12,602 nt of DNA from assembly GCA_017526725.1 (NCBI GenBank), contig JAFXRA010000265.1:1-12602 (forward strand), read 5' to 3'. Origin of the DNA: Candidatus Rifleibacteriota bacterium (lineage in GTDB: Bacteria; Riflebacteria; Ozemobacteria; Ozemobacterales; Ozemobacteraceae). Positions 1 to 6,594 of the stretch are shown here, one piece after another (positions within the stretch are counted from its first letter, which is position 1; every line of letters begins with the position of its first letter). Both the position numbers and the translations under genes were made by a program. The notes beneath the pieces are model-generated. The model saw only the letters and a program-made list of their open reading frames with translations, was not told the origin of the DNA and searched no databases.

Positions 1-487
1 CAAGATTATATTTTATATTATTTTTTGTTTGTTCACTGGTATTTTCTTTTTGAATTGTATTATGTTTGAAACTACCGCTTTTAATGCTTGCAAATGCCCT
101 CATAAAAGCATCAGGACCATAGTTGATGAAATGAACTATGATTGCATGGAAGAAACCTATAAATGAAGTATAAAGGAAAACATTCAAGACAAAAGTTGTT
201 CCGCATATGGCTCCGACTGCTCCCATAAGCTTAACATCGCCCATTCCGTAGGCGCCTATAATTGCTAATGGCAGGTAAACAGCTATTCCTATAAGAGTTG
301 CTGCTATTGAATAACCTAACCCCGCCCAGCCGTTAAAATAAAAACAGAGACACCAACCTAGGATGATTGAGGGAAAAGTAAGCCAGTTATAAATTTTGCC
401 ACGCCAGGTATCTGTTATCATTCCGATAAAAGTTACTATGCCGCAGATTATCTTATTTAATATAGGATATGTTAAGTATATTTCCAT
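1..487 (-). CDS. Type IV prepilin peptidase, CpaA/TadV type (A24 family), C-terminus beyond window
   Basis: This would be an inner-membrane aspartic protease that cleaves prepilin leader peptides for type IV/Tad pili or a type II secretion-like machine. I translated the minus strand from the ATG at 487-485. The frame stays open for 162 codons to the left edge, so the C-terminus is missing. Two A24 signatures are visible. The first is D26 in a TDTWRGKIYNWLT context, matching the family's D-x-x-x-x-x-I-x-N-x-L-T. The second is D84 in GMGDVKLMGA, the G-x-G-D-x-K-L motif. These two Asp are the expected catalytic pair. Hydrophobic stretches lie at about residues 12-25, 39-51, 58-78 and 97-118. There is no N-terminal cysteine/methylase domain, which points to the short CpaA/TadV form rather than the long PilD form. 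No good Shine-Dalgarno precedes the ATG. No pilin or secretion gene is visible, so the actual substrate is unknown. Confidence 0.88.
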   Translation of the reverse strand, partial: MEIYLTYPILNKIICGIVTFIGMITDTWRGKIYNWLTFPSIILGWCLCFYFNGWAGLGYSIAATLIGIAVYLPLAIIGAYGMGDVKLMGAVGAICGTTFVLNVFLYTSFIGFFHAIIVHFINYGPDAFMRAFASIKSGSFKHNTIQKENTSEQTKNNIKYNL

Positions 488-570
488 TTTCTTATTTAAT
501 GTTAGAGATTAGAGTATAGGGATAAGAGATTAGGAATTTGTTTGGAGTAATCCTAAGTCTCTGCCATAAT

Positions 571-792
571 CGTCATTGCGAGAGGCTGTGCTAAAACTAA
601 TTTTTAATTCCAAATTAGATTATGCTAATTGCCTACACATTTGTCATAAAAAGTATAGCGTATGGGCTTTAGCCCTGAAAGCTATACGGTTATGACAATG
701 AGTAGGCTAAAAACAAATAAATGCTGATTTTTCATCAGATTACAAGTTTTAGCACAGCCCCTGCGAGCAGTCGTCAGACTGCGTGGCAATCT
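571..792. repeat. REP-like palindromic repeat, interrupted by the element at 583-761
   Basis: Joining 571-582 to 768-792 gives a continuous palindromic sequence. Its core is GCAGTC (767-772), loop GTCA (773-776), then GACTGC (777-782), flanked by TTGC on the left and GCAA on the right. The motif cattgcgag...ggcaatctgg resembles short palindromic intergenic repeats that are scattered in many bacterial genomes. The two halves are now about 180 bp apart because a second element has landed in the left arm. A role in transcript stability or as a relic of a REP-type element is inference. No second copy is present in this window. Confidence 0.5.
583..761. mobile_element. MITE-like non-autonomous element, ~179 bp
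   Basis: Terminal inverted repeats GGCTGTGCTAAAACT (584-598) and AGTTTTAGCACAGCC (745-759) match perfectly over 15 bp, and can be extended outward to 17 bp with one mismatch. TGCGAG directly flanks both ends (577-582 and 762-767), as expected for a 5-6 bp target duplication. The interior has no credible gene but is itself a long imperfect hairpin at 631-707: GCCTAC/GTAGGC, TTGTCATAA/TTATGACAA, GTATAGC/GCTATAC and GGGCT/AGCCC pair in nested order. This makes it a small palindromic element that would depend on a transposase elsewhere in the genome. The parent IS family is not assigned. Confidence 0.72.
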
Positions 793-892
793 GGTAAGGC
801 TTCCCTGGATTCTAAGTATAACATACTTTTTAAATGGTTGGAAGAGTCGGAAGGATTGAGCAAGCAAACTGTCCGACAGAATTGTTATAAGG

Positions 893-1025
893 GTTAGAAG
901 AGTCGGAAGAGTCGGAAGTGTTCGAAGAGTTCGAAGAGTTCAATGTTCAAATGGTTCGAATTGTTTGTTTTGTATTAACAATTTGAACGACTTGAACTAT
1001 TAGAACAACTAGAACAATTAGAACA
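893..1025. repeat. 9-bp-phased tandem array with central inversion, copy 1
   Basis: From 893 the sequence parses into 9-bp units: GTTAGAAGA, GTCGGAAGA, GTCGGAAGT, GTTCGAAGA twice, a 7-bp unit GTTCAAT, then GTTCAAATG, GTTCGAATT and GTTTGTTTT. At about 972 the polarity flips, and the right half reads as the complement-sense units xxTTGAAC and xxTAGAAC (for example AATTTGAAC, GACTTGAAC, AACTAGAAC, AATTAGAAC) to 1025. The left arm can therefore fold on the right arm as a long imperfect hairpin. A homologous copy in opposite orientation lies at 5045-5132. The function is unknown. Confidence 0.7.
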
Positions 1026-1101
1026 AATTCTTTCCCTCTAATTTTTTTCTATTAAACTGCCGATACCTCTTGAGAATAAAAATATATAGCGAGCAAACCT
1101 T

Positions 1102-1107
1102 AGGAGG
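1102..1107 (+). promoter_or_regulatory. Strong Shine-Dalgarno site of the BY-kinase gene
   Basis: AGGAGG lies 8 nt before the ATG at 1116. It is the strongest ribosome binding site in the window and fixes the start of the kinase gene. Confidence 0.85.
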
Positions 1108-1115
1108 CACCAAAA

Positions 1116-3116
1116 ATGGGGCAGGAAAGTTTATTTGAAGGAATAGTCAGAAGTCTTAAGAAAAACGCTGGCTGGGCGATTTTAATCATAGCCTTAGCTG
1201 TTTCCGCTTCTTTCCTGATAAACCGTTTTGCGCCCTCTTTGTATAAGAGCAGCTCGCTTATAAGAGTTATGACAACTGCAGAAATGTCTGAAAAAGATAT
1301 TGCAGCAGAAATGAACGGGGTTTTAGCTCAAAAAGAAGTTCAGGAAGAAATCATAAACAAATGCCATTTAGACCGAAAGTTTGTTAAACCTAATGAACTG
1401 GCAAATCTTTCTTCCTCTGGTTCCGGACTTTTAACTCTGACAGTAAAATATCAGGATCCGACAGCTTTAGGCGACATTAATACAGCAGTAATACAGATTT
1501 TATCTGAACGTTTCCTTGGCTACAGTGCAGAAACTCGTGAATTTACTGCAAAAGCTCTTCAGAGGAAGATGGAACATCTCGAAAAAACTATTACTCAGCT
1601 TCGTAAAGAATTGATTACATCATCTTCTCACGAAACCTGGCAGAATAACAGTGAAGTTGTAGATTTAGAAAACAAAGTAACAATGCTTGAAGAAAAGATT
1701 GATATGTCTTCAAAGCTTTTACAGACAACTCCAAGAAAAGTTTTCTATTATGCAGAAGAAGAATCTCCTCAATACAAATCTGTTAAGAAACAGCTTAATG
1801 TTGCAAGAAATGAGTTAGCTGAACTTTATAAAAGCTATAAAGAAAAGCACCCGAAAGTTATTGCCTGTCAAAACAATATCAAAGACCTTGAATACAGACT
1901 TTCAAAAGCTAGCACAAGGGTAAGAAAGGAAAAGAATAATCCTGATTATCTAACTATTAGTGCTGATATTCAAAATGATAAGCAGCAGCTTGATGTTCTT
2001 AAAGAAGAACTGATTACTAGAAAGAAACTTGCGGCAGCCAATTTCAGTTCCGCCAGCACCGAAGGGTTGAATCTAAGAATAGCTGCCTTAGAAGAACTTC
2101 ATAGAAAAACAATTATTGATCTTGAAGAATCTAAAATATCTCAGAATACTACTTCAGGCAGAATAAATGTTCTTAAAAAAGACCATTTACCTCCTCAGGC
2201 AGTTGGTTTCACAGCTATTCAAAGAGATTGTCTGGCATTATTGTCTGGTGTGTTAATATCTATATTCCTGCTTTATACCCCAGCTCCGATGAAAACAGAA
2301 ATTATTGGAGTTTCTCCAGAAACTTTGGCTCAGTCATTGGGTCCGCAGCTTGAACTTGGCTTGGGTATGCGCTCTGAAGCTGTTGAAGAACCTAAACCTA
2401 TATTAGCAGAACCTGCCGAAATCATTCTTGAAGTTCCGCCTTTGGTTTCTGAACCTTTGAGTCTTCCTTGTCTTGTTACTGAGGAAGAAGTTCTCTCTCT
2501 CAAATATGATGAACGTCTTGTTTCTTTGAATGAACCAACTTCTGAAATACTTAAACCATATAAAAATCTTGTTTCTAATCTACAGATTAGTATTTCTGAA
2601 TCTCAGACAAGAATAGTAATTGCAAGTTCAAGCAAGAGCGGAACAGGCAAGACTACAATGATAGCAAATGTTGCAGTTCTCCTTGCCCAGGCTGGCTACT
2701 CTGTTCTTTTAATAGATGCAAACTTCAGATCACCTTCTATTCATAGAATGTTTGGTCTTGATAACGTAAAGGGGCTTTCTAATCTTCTTAATGGTGAAAA
2801 GCCCTACGATATCATTCAGAAATCACCTGTTGAAAACCTCAGCATAATCAGTTCTGGTATTATGCCTAAGTCTCCTGAAGAAGCTTTAGGTTCAACAGAT
2901 ATGATTAAACTTCTAGGTAATTTAAAGAGACGTATGGAAATCATCCTCATTGATACTCCTGCATTGCTTGATTACCCAGAAACCGCAGTTCTTGCAGGTC
3001 AGACCGGTGCTGTGGTATTCCTGCACAGAGAAGGGGAATCAGAAGAATTCCTTAAAGAATCTAAACGAATTCTTAATGATGTAAGAGCAAGAGTTTTCGG
3101 ATATGTGAAGATATAA
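1116..3116 (+). CDS. Polysaccharide chain-length determinant fused to BY-kinase (Wzz/Wzc type)
   Basis: This is an inner-membrane polysaccharide co-polymerase of 666 aa. The N-terminal Wzz domain has a membrane segment at about 18-36. A long helical, coiled-coil-prone region follows (about 140-360), then a P-P-Q stretch just before the second membrane segment (373-388). An acidic, proline-rich linker (about 390-480) leads into a P-loop kinase domain. Walker A is SKSGTGKTT with K512. Walker A' is LLIDANFR with D534 and R538, and N536 stands where the second Asp is usual. Walker B is ILIDTP with D613. Wzc/CapAB-type proteins control export and length of capsule or exopolysaccharide through autophosphorylation of a C-terminal tyrosine cluster. 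Here the protein stops at FGYVKI with no such cluster. The gene stands alone, with its own ribosome binding site and a terminator right after its stop. ATPase/kinase activity is inferred from motifs only. Confidence 0.9.
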   Translation: MGQESLFEGIVRSLKKNAGWAILIIALAVSASFLINRFAPSLYKSSSLIRVMTTAEMSEKDIAAEMNGVLAQKEVQEEIINKCHLDRKFVKPNELANLSSSGSGLLTLTVKYQDPTALGDINTAVIQILSERFLGYSAETREFTAKALQRKMEHLEKTITQLRKELITSSSHETWQNNSEVVDLENKVTMLEEKIDMSSKLLQTTPRKVFYYAEEESPQYKSVKKQLNVARNELAELYKSYKEKHPKVIACQNNIKDLEYRLSKASTRVRKEKNNPDYLTISADIQNDKQQLDVLKEELITRKKLAAANFSSASTEGLNLRIAALEELHRKTIIDLEESKISQNTTSGRINVLKKDHLPPQAVGFTAIQRDCLALLSGVLISIFLLYTPAPMKTEIIGVSPETLAQSLGPQLELGLGMRSEAVEEPKPILAEPAEIILEVPPLVSEPLSLPCLVTEEEVLSLKYDERLVSLNEPTSEILKPYKNLVSNLQISISESQTRIVIASSSKSGTGKTTMIANVAVLLAQAGYSVLLIDANFRSPSIHRMFGLDNVKGLSNLLNGEKPYDIIQKSPVENLSIISSGIMPKSPEEALGSTDMIKLLGNLKRRMEIILIDTPALLDYPETAVLAGQTGAVVFLHREGESEEFLKESKRILNDVRARVFGYVKI

Positions 3117-3150
3117 AAAAAAGAGCCAAGTTAATCTTGGCTCTTTTTTT
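3115..3150. terminator. Bidirectional intrinsic terminator between convergent genes
   Basis: A perfect 10-bp stem, AAGAGCCAAG (3121-3130) and CTTGGCTCTT (3136-3145), surrounds a 5-nt loop TTAAT. An A-run lies on the left and a T-run on the right, so it can work on both strands. It ends the kinase gene (stop at 3114-3116) and the aminotransferase gene coming from the right (stop at 3159). Confidence 0.93.
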
Positions 3151-3158
3151 GTTTTATC

Positions 3159-4265
3159 TTACTTCAAATAGTTGTTGATAGTTTCAGCAACATATTCAAT
3201 CTGTTCTTGGGTAAGGTCTGGATAAATAGGCAGAGCTATTGAAGTTGCTGCTGCTTTTTCTGATTCTGGGAAGTCTCCAGCCTTATAGCCTAAGTATTTG
3301 AAACATGGCTGCTGATGTAATGAAAGTGGGTAGTAAACAGAGCAGCCGATTTCTTTTTCAGCTAAGTGAGCTTTTAGAGCGTCTCTGTTACCTTCGACCC
3401 TGATTACATACTGATTGTAAATATGGTAGCAGTTATCTTTGGCTTTTGGAGTTATAACTTTCTTATTGTCTTTGAAAAGTTCGTTATAGATAGAAGCATT
3501 TTTTCTTCTTCCTTCGGTCCAACTCTTGAGGAACGGCAGTTTAATAGAAACTACAGCAGCCTGAATAGCGTCTAGGCGTGCATTCATGCCAACTTCCTGA
3601 TGCTGATACTGAACCTGACCGCCGTGAACTCTTAAGCCTTTCATGCGTTCGTAAGTTTTGTCGCAGTTGGTTGAAACCAAACCGCCATCGCCGAAACAGC
3701 CGAGGTTCTTGCTTGGGAAGAAGCTGAAGCAGCCGACATTGCCGAATGTGCCAGCTTGTTTGCCTTTATATTCTGCACCAATAGCCTGAGCAGCGTCTTC
3801 AATTACTGCAAGATTGTGCTTCTTGGCTATGGCCATTAAAGGTTCCATATCAACACACTGACCGAAAAGGTGAACTGGAATTATAGCTTTAGTTTTTGGT
3901 GTGATTTTTTCTTCTATCTGGTTAACATTCATTAAGAATGTAGCAGGATCAATATCAACAAATTTAGCTGTTGCGCCTGTGCGGGCTATAGAACCTGCAG
4001 TTGCAAAGAATGTATAAGGAGTTGTTATTACTTCATCGCCTGTTTTTATGTCTAAGGACATAAGAGCCAGGAGAAGAGCATCTGTTCCTGAAGAACAGCC
4101 GAGAGTATGTTTTACGCCAATGTATTCGGCCATTTCTTTTTCTAGATTTTCAACTTTGGGCCCTAGAATGAAACCCTGGCTTTCAAATATCGATAACAGT
4201 TCTGGGACAATCTTATCTTTTATCTGAGCATACTGAGGCTTTAAGTCTAACAGTGGAACTTTCAT
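3159..4265 (-). CDS. DegT/DnrJ/EryC1/StrS-family sugar aminotransferase
   Basis: This is a cytoplasmic PLP-dependent aminotransferase of 368 aa, full length for the family, acting on a nucleotide-linked keto-sugar for surface glycan synthesis. The N-terminus VPLLDLKPQY is typical. SSGTDALLLAL (58-68) is the cofactor phosphate-binding region. VIEDAAQAIGA carries D157, for the PLP pyridine nitrogen, and Q160. FSFFPSKNLG carries the Schiff-base lysine K186, followed by GDGG. The FSFFPSKNLG type of active site resembles WbpE/WlbC enzymes, which make UDP-2-acetamido-3-amino sugars, but the substrate cannot be proven from sequence. The ATG at 4265 has GGAG 6 nt upstream (minus strand, 4275-4272), supporting this start. 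It lies 96 bp after yqeK on the same strand with no terminator seen between them, so co-transcription is possible. A weak TTGACT at 4350-4345 may instead mark its own promoter. Confidence 0.9.
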   Translation of the reverse strand: MKVPLLDLKPQYAQIKDKIVPELLSIFESQGFILGPKVENLEKEMAEYIGVKHTLGCSSGTDALLLALMSLDIKTGDEVITTPYTFFATAGSIARTGATAKFVDIDPATFLMNVNQIEEKITPKTKAIIPVHLFGQCVDMEPLMAIAKKHNLAVIEDAAQAIGAEYKGKQAGTFGNVGCFSFFPSKNLGCFGDGGLVSTNCDKTYERMKGLRVHGGQVQYQHQEVGMNARLDAIQAAVVSIKLPFLKSWTEGRRKNASIYNELFKDNKKVITPKAKDNCYHIYNQYVIRVEGNRDALKAHLAEKEIGCSVYYPLSLHQQPCFKYLGYKAGDFPESEKAAATSIALPIYPDLTQEQIEYVAETINNYLK

Positions 4266-4361
4266 GTTTTACTCCGTATAATTATAGGTTAAAAGTTTGT
4301 GAAAACTTTATTTTGTTCTATAAACTAGCACTTGAGGCAATTCTAGTCAATAGTAAAATTG

Positions 4362-4892
4362 TTAAGCTTTTTTCTTGTCTTTTCTAGGGAGTTTTTTAAG
4401 TCTCTGAACTTCTATAAAACGCTGTTCAAAAGGAATTCTCATTAAGCGAACTTCTTCTCGTTCAGGAATCTGGCGAGAAGGTTCTAAGGTGTCGGCTGCA
4501 GCAAGAATTTTGGTTAGCATAGGAGCATCATCAGCCGGGAAAGTATGATCTCGAATAGCAAGAATAATATCAACGCCGATCTGAGGAATATTTTTCATCA
4601 GCCAACCAGCTGCGGCAGGTCCATGAGCAAGCATCGGAACCTGTTCCATTAAATCAGAGATAACAAATCCTGTAGAATGAGCATATTCCAATGTTTCTTC
4701 AGGTGTTGCGTGACGAAGAAGGTCGTGAGCCATTCCTGCTAAGTAAGCTGATTCTACGTCATAGCCAACTTCTTTAGCATAACCAACAGCTAGGTCTGCA
4801 ACAGCCTGCATATGCATCTGCAAACCCTTTGGAGAAAGAGCTTGTTTTTCAAGGATAATGTCTAGATACTTTTTATATTCTTCGTTATTCAT
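4362..4892 (-). CDS. yqeK: YqeK-like HD-domain hydrolase, predicted Ap4A hydrolase
   Basis: This HD-superfamily metal-dependent phosphohydrolase has 176 aa, slightly shorter than the usual ~190. The HD ligand pattern is complete: H27, H56-D57 (AHDLLRHATPEE), H90 (LAHGPAAAGWL), H116 (RDHTFPA) and D134 (AADTLEPSR). The order and the AHG.AAA and ADxxEPxR motifs match YqeK, which splits diadenosine tetraphosphate symmetrically into two ADP. The C-terminus is lysine-rich (RKDKKKA). No clear Shine-Dalgarno precedes the ATG. In many genomes yqeK follows nadD near obg. Here a 371-bp repeat-filled gap without a gene separates yqeK from obg. An unrelated HD hydrolase is possible but less likely given the motif set. 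Confidence 0.82.
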   Translation of the reverse strand: MNNEEYKKYLDIILEKQALSPKGLQMHMQAVADLAVGYAKEVGYDVESAYLAGMAHDLLRHATPEETLEYAHSTGFVISDLMEQVPMLAHGPAAAGWLMKNIPQIGVDIILAIRDHTFPADDAPMLTKILAAADTLEPSRQIPEREEVRLMRIPFEQRFIEVQRLKKLPRKDKKKA

Positions 4893-4965
4893 ATTATTAT
4901 GGTAGTTATTGTATCTTTGGGTTTATGATTGGTGTGGTTGTTTAGAACTAGCAAATCTATGGAAG

Positions 4966-5040
4966 GTGGGACGAGGCTAAGCCTCTGTGAGACGATTGCT
5001 GCCTCAATCTGTGAGACGGCGACTGACGTCGCTTGTGGGA
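4966..5040. repeat. Three tandem GTGRGACG-hairpin units (21, 24, 24 bp) plus a partial fourth
   Basis: Each unit starts with GTGGGACG or GTGAGACG (4966, 4987, 5011), and GTGGGA recurs at 5035. After the constant part comes a different short palindrome each time: GAGGC-taa-GCCTC, GATTG-ctgcct-CAATC and GCGAC-tga-cGTCGC. The constant-head, variable-hairpin design is clear by eye. The function is unknown. Confidence 0.6.
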
Positions 5041-5044
5041 TATT

Positions 5045-5132
5045 GTTAGAATCGTTCTAATTGTTCAAATTGTTAAAACTAGAGTTAGTAATCTAAACAA
5101 TTCAAACCATTCGAACCTTGAACTCTTCGAAC
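5045..5132. repeat. 9-bp-phased tandem array with central inversion, copy 2
   Basis: The units read GTTAGAATC, GTTCTAATT, GTTCAAATT, GTTAAAACT, then AGAGTTAGT, AATCTAAAC, AATTCAAAC, CATTCGAAC, a 7-bp unit CTTGAAC, and TCTTCGAAC. Polarity flips near 5081. Read on the minus strand, it starts GTTCGAAGA, GTTCAAG, GTTCGAATG. That is the same order as GTTCGAAGA, GTTCAAT, GTTCAAATG in copy 1 (from 929), including the 7-bp unit in the same place. The two arrays are therefore homologous and oppositely oriented. Confidence 0.68.
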
Positions 5133-5147
5133 GATAATAAACAATTA

Positions 5148-5196
5148 CCACAGTGAAACGTCCCACAACGAAGTGTTCCACAGCGAAGCGTATCAC
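5148..5196. repeat. Three tandem 15-bp units starting CCACA
   Basis: The exact 15-bp periods are CCACAGTGAAACGTC (5148), CCACAACGAAGTGTT (5163) and CCACAGCGAAGCGTA (5178), then TCAC. On the minus strand they read as GTGG-headed units with a short imperfect inverted repeat in each, so they resemble the block at 4966-5040 in inverted orientation. Confidence 0.55.
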
Positions 5197-5263
5197 TTCC
5201 AAACTTTATGGTCTTATATCTTAATATAAAACCTATCACACCCCATACCAATCACACCTAAGA

Positions 5264-6547
5264 TTAGTCGAAGAACTCGTGATATTCGAACTCCATATCG
5301 CCGATAGAAATTGTGTCGTTATCAGCGGCTTCTAAAGTTCTGAGTTCATCTATAAAGCCCATCTTCTTGATTTTCTGTCTGAATCTTGCAATAGCTTCAT
5401 CGTTTGCAAAATCTGTCATAGCAACAAGGCGTTCTATGTCAGGGCCAGTAACTTCCCAATAGCCTTCTTCCAACTCTTCTATTCTGAAAGGTTCTATAAA
5501 TTCATAAATCTTTTCATCTTTGTTGGCTTCAAGCATAACTGGAGTTTTCAGCTCTTTGAGTTCCTGGCTTAAGTATTTAAGAAGTGAATCTATACCTTCT
5601 TTTGTTGCACCTGAAATCGGGAATATCTTTACGCCTCTGGCATCCATTTCTTTTTTGAAATCAGGAAAAAGCTCTCTTGAGTCGGGCAAATCCATTTTGT
5701 TTGCAGCTACTACAACAGGCTTTTCTGCTAATTTTTCAGAGAACTGTCTGAGCTCTTCCATAATGACATCATAATTCTTTGTGATGTTTTCCATGTCGAG
5801 CTGGCTGACATCAACAAGGTGGAGCAGTATTCTGGTGCGTTCAATATGTTTTAAAAACTGGGTCCCAAGACCAGTTCCTTCATGAGCGCCTTCGATAAGG
5901 CCAGGTATGTCAGCTACACAGAAAGAGTTCATTCCTTCTGGCTTAACAATACCCAAGCTTGGAGTAAGGGTAGTGAAGGGGTAGTCTGCAACTTTGGGTC
6001 TAGCATTGCTGACAGCTCTTAAGAAAGTTGATTTTCCGGCATTGGGTAAGCCTACTAAACCAACATCTGCCAAAAGTTTAAGTTCTAGTCTCAGTCTGAG
6101 TTTTTTGCCAGGTTCGCCTTTTTCAGCACTTCTAGGTGTTCTGTGAGTCGGCGTTGCAAACCTTGCATTGCCCATTCCGCCGCGGCCACCTTTAAGCAAA
6201 ATTTCACGCTGACCTTTGTGTTCCATGTCGACTAGAAGACGACCTGATTCCAAATCATATACCAAAGTGCCGACAGGAACTTTTACAACGCAGTCTTTGC
6301 CGTTGGCTCCGGCCATATTCTTAATTTGACCGTTCTGACCGTTTTCTGCTTTATGAACACGAACAAAGCTTAAATCATAAAGGGTGGTCAAATCGTCGGT
6401 GGCTTCAAAAACAAGGTCACCGCCTTTTCCACCGTCACCGCCAGAGGGACCGCCCATTGGCACGAATTTTTCACGACGGAAAGCTACAGCGCCATTACCG
6501 CCGTTACCTGAGGATACTTCAATTGTTACTTCATCTACGAATTTCAT
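5264..6547 (-). CDS. obg: Obg family GTPase (ObgE/CgtA)
   Basis: This essential GTPase binds the 50S ribosomal subunit and links ribosome assembly to stress signalling. With the ATG at 6547-6545 the protein is 427 aa, normal for the family, and begins with the classic MKFVDEVTIEV. A TTG 54 bp further upstream would add 18 unconserved residues and is rejected. The domains are: a glycine-rich Obg fold (1-159, with GGKGGD and GGRGGMGNARF); a G domain with G1 GLPNAGKST (166-174), switch-I TT (192-193), G3 DIPG (213-216), G4 NKMD (283-286) and G5 SGA (312-314); and an OCT domain (about 345-425). No Shine-Dalgarno is present. A good promoter ends 7 nt before the ATG, which suggests a leaderless mRNA. 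It is divergent from the LCP operon, with 86 bp between the two starts. Confidence 0.97.
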   Translation of the reverse strand: MKFVDEVTIEVSSGNGGNGAVAFRREKFVPMGGPSGGDGGKGGDLVFEATDDLTTLYDLSFVRVHKAENGQNGQIKNMAGANGKDCVVKVPVGTLVYDLESGRLLVDMEHKGQREILLKGGRGGMGNARFATPTHRTPRSAEKGEPGKKLRLRLELKLLADVGLVGLPNAGKSTFLRAVSNARPKVADYPFTTLTPSLGIVKPEGMNSFCVADIPGLIEGAHEGTGLGTQFLKHIERTRILLHLVDVSQLDMENITKNYDVIMEELRQFSEKLAEKPVVVAANKMDLPDSRELFPDFKKEMDARGVKIFPISGATKEGIDSLLKYLSQELKELKTPVMLEANKDEKIYEFIEPFRIEELEEGYWEVTGPDIERLVAMTDFANDEAIARFRQKIKKMGFIDELRTLEAADNDTISIGDMEFEYHEFFD

Positions 6548-6554
6548 GTGGCGA

Positions 6555-6583
6555 ATTATATCATTGACTATTTTTACTAGCAA
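6555..6583 (-). promoter_or_regulatory. Sigma-70-type promoter of obg
   Basis: On the minus strand, -35 TTGCTA (6583-6578), a 17-bp spacer and a perfect -10 TATAAT (6560-6555) are followed by only 7 nt before the A of the obg ATG at 6547. Usual spacing puts the transcription start on or next to that A, which agrees with the absence of a ribosome binding site. Confidence 0.7.
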
Positions 6584-6594
6584 GTTTTTTATAA

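Larger units (their letters stand above)
488..1115. other. Gene-free, repeat-rich intergenic region
   Basis: This 628-bp gap lies between the divergent prepilin peptidase and BY-kinase genes. I see no convincing gene in it. In order it holds: an AT-rich leader (488-570) in which GAGATTAG occurs twice; a palindromic repeat split by a MITE-like element (571-792); a short stretch with the palindrome CTGTCCGACAG near 869-879; a 9-bp-unit inverted array (893-1025); and an AT-rich stretch leading to the kinase ribosome binding site. The kinase promoter should lie within about 1026-1095, but I could not settle on a -35/-10 pair. Confidence 0.7.
4893..5263. other. Gene-free, repeat-packed intergenic region between obg and yqeK
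   Basis: No coding region is seen in these 371 bp. It holds three adjoining blocks: hairpin-bearing units starting GTGRGACG (4966-5040), a 9-bp-phased inverted array (5045-5132), and 15-bp units starting CCACA (5148-5196). After these comes a separate AT-rich hairpin at 5210-5233 (GGTCTTATAT / ATATAAAACC, one G-T pair). It follows the obg stop on the minus strand but lacks a T-run. The outer flanks carry ATCACACC twice (near 5235 and 5252). Confidence 0.7.

Noticed and set aside
682..867. 61-aa minus-strand reading frame in the left intergenic region
   Set aside because: It runs through the end of the MITE-like element and the palindromic repeat, has no Shine-Dalgarno and no recognisable domain. 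It is a chance frame in repeat DNA.
893..1025. CRISPR array or coding repeat protein
   Set aside because: The units are 9 bp with no separate spacers, the polarity flips in the middle, and no open frame with a start runs through. Neither a CRISPR array nor a gene fits.
4281..4286. TATAAT on the minus strand as -10 of the aminotransferase gene
   Set aside because: It would start transcription within the GGAG ribosome binding site, and no suitable -35 lies 16-18 bp upstream.
5210..5233. AT-rich hairpin as the obg terminator
   Set aside because: The 10-bp stem is real, but it is GC-poor and no T-run follows on the minus strand, so an intrinsic terminator cannot be claimed.
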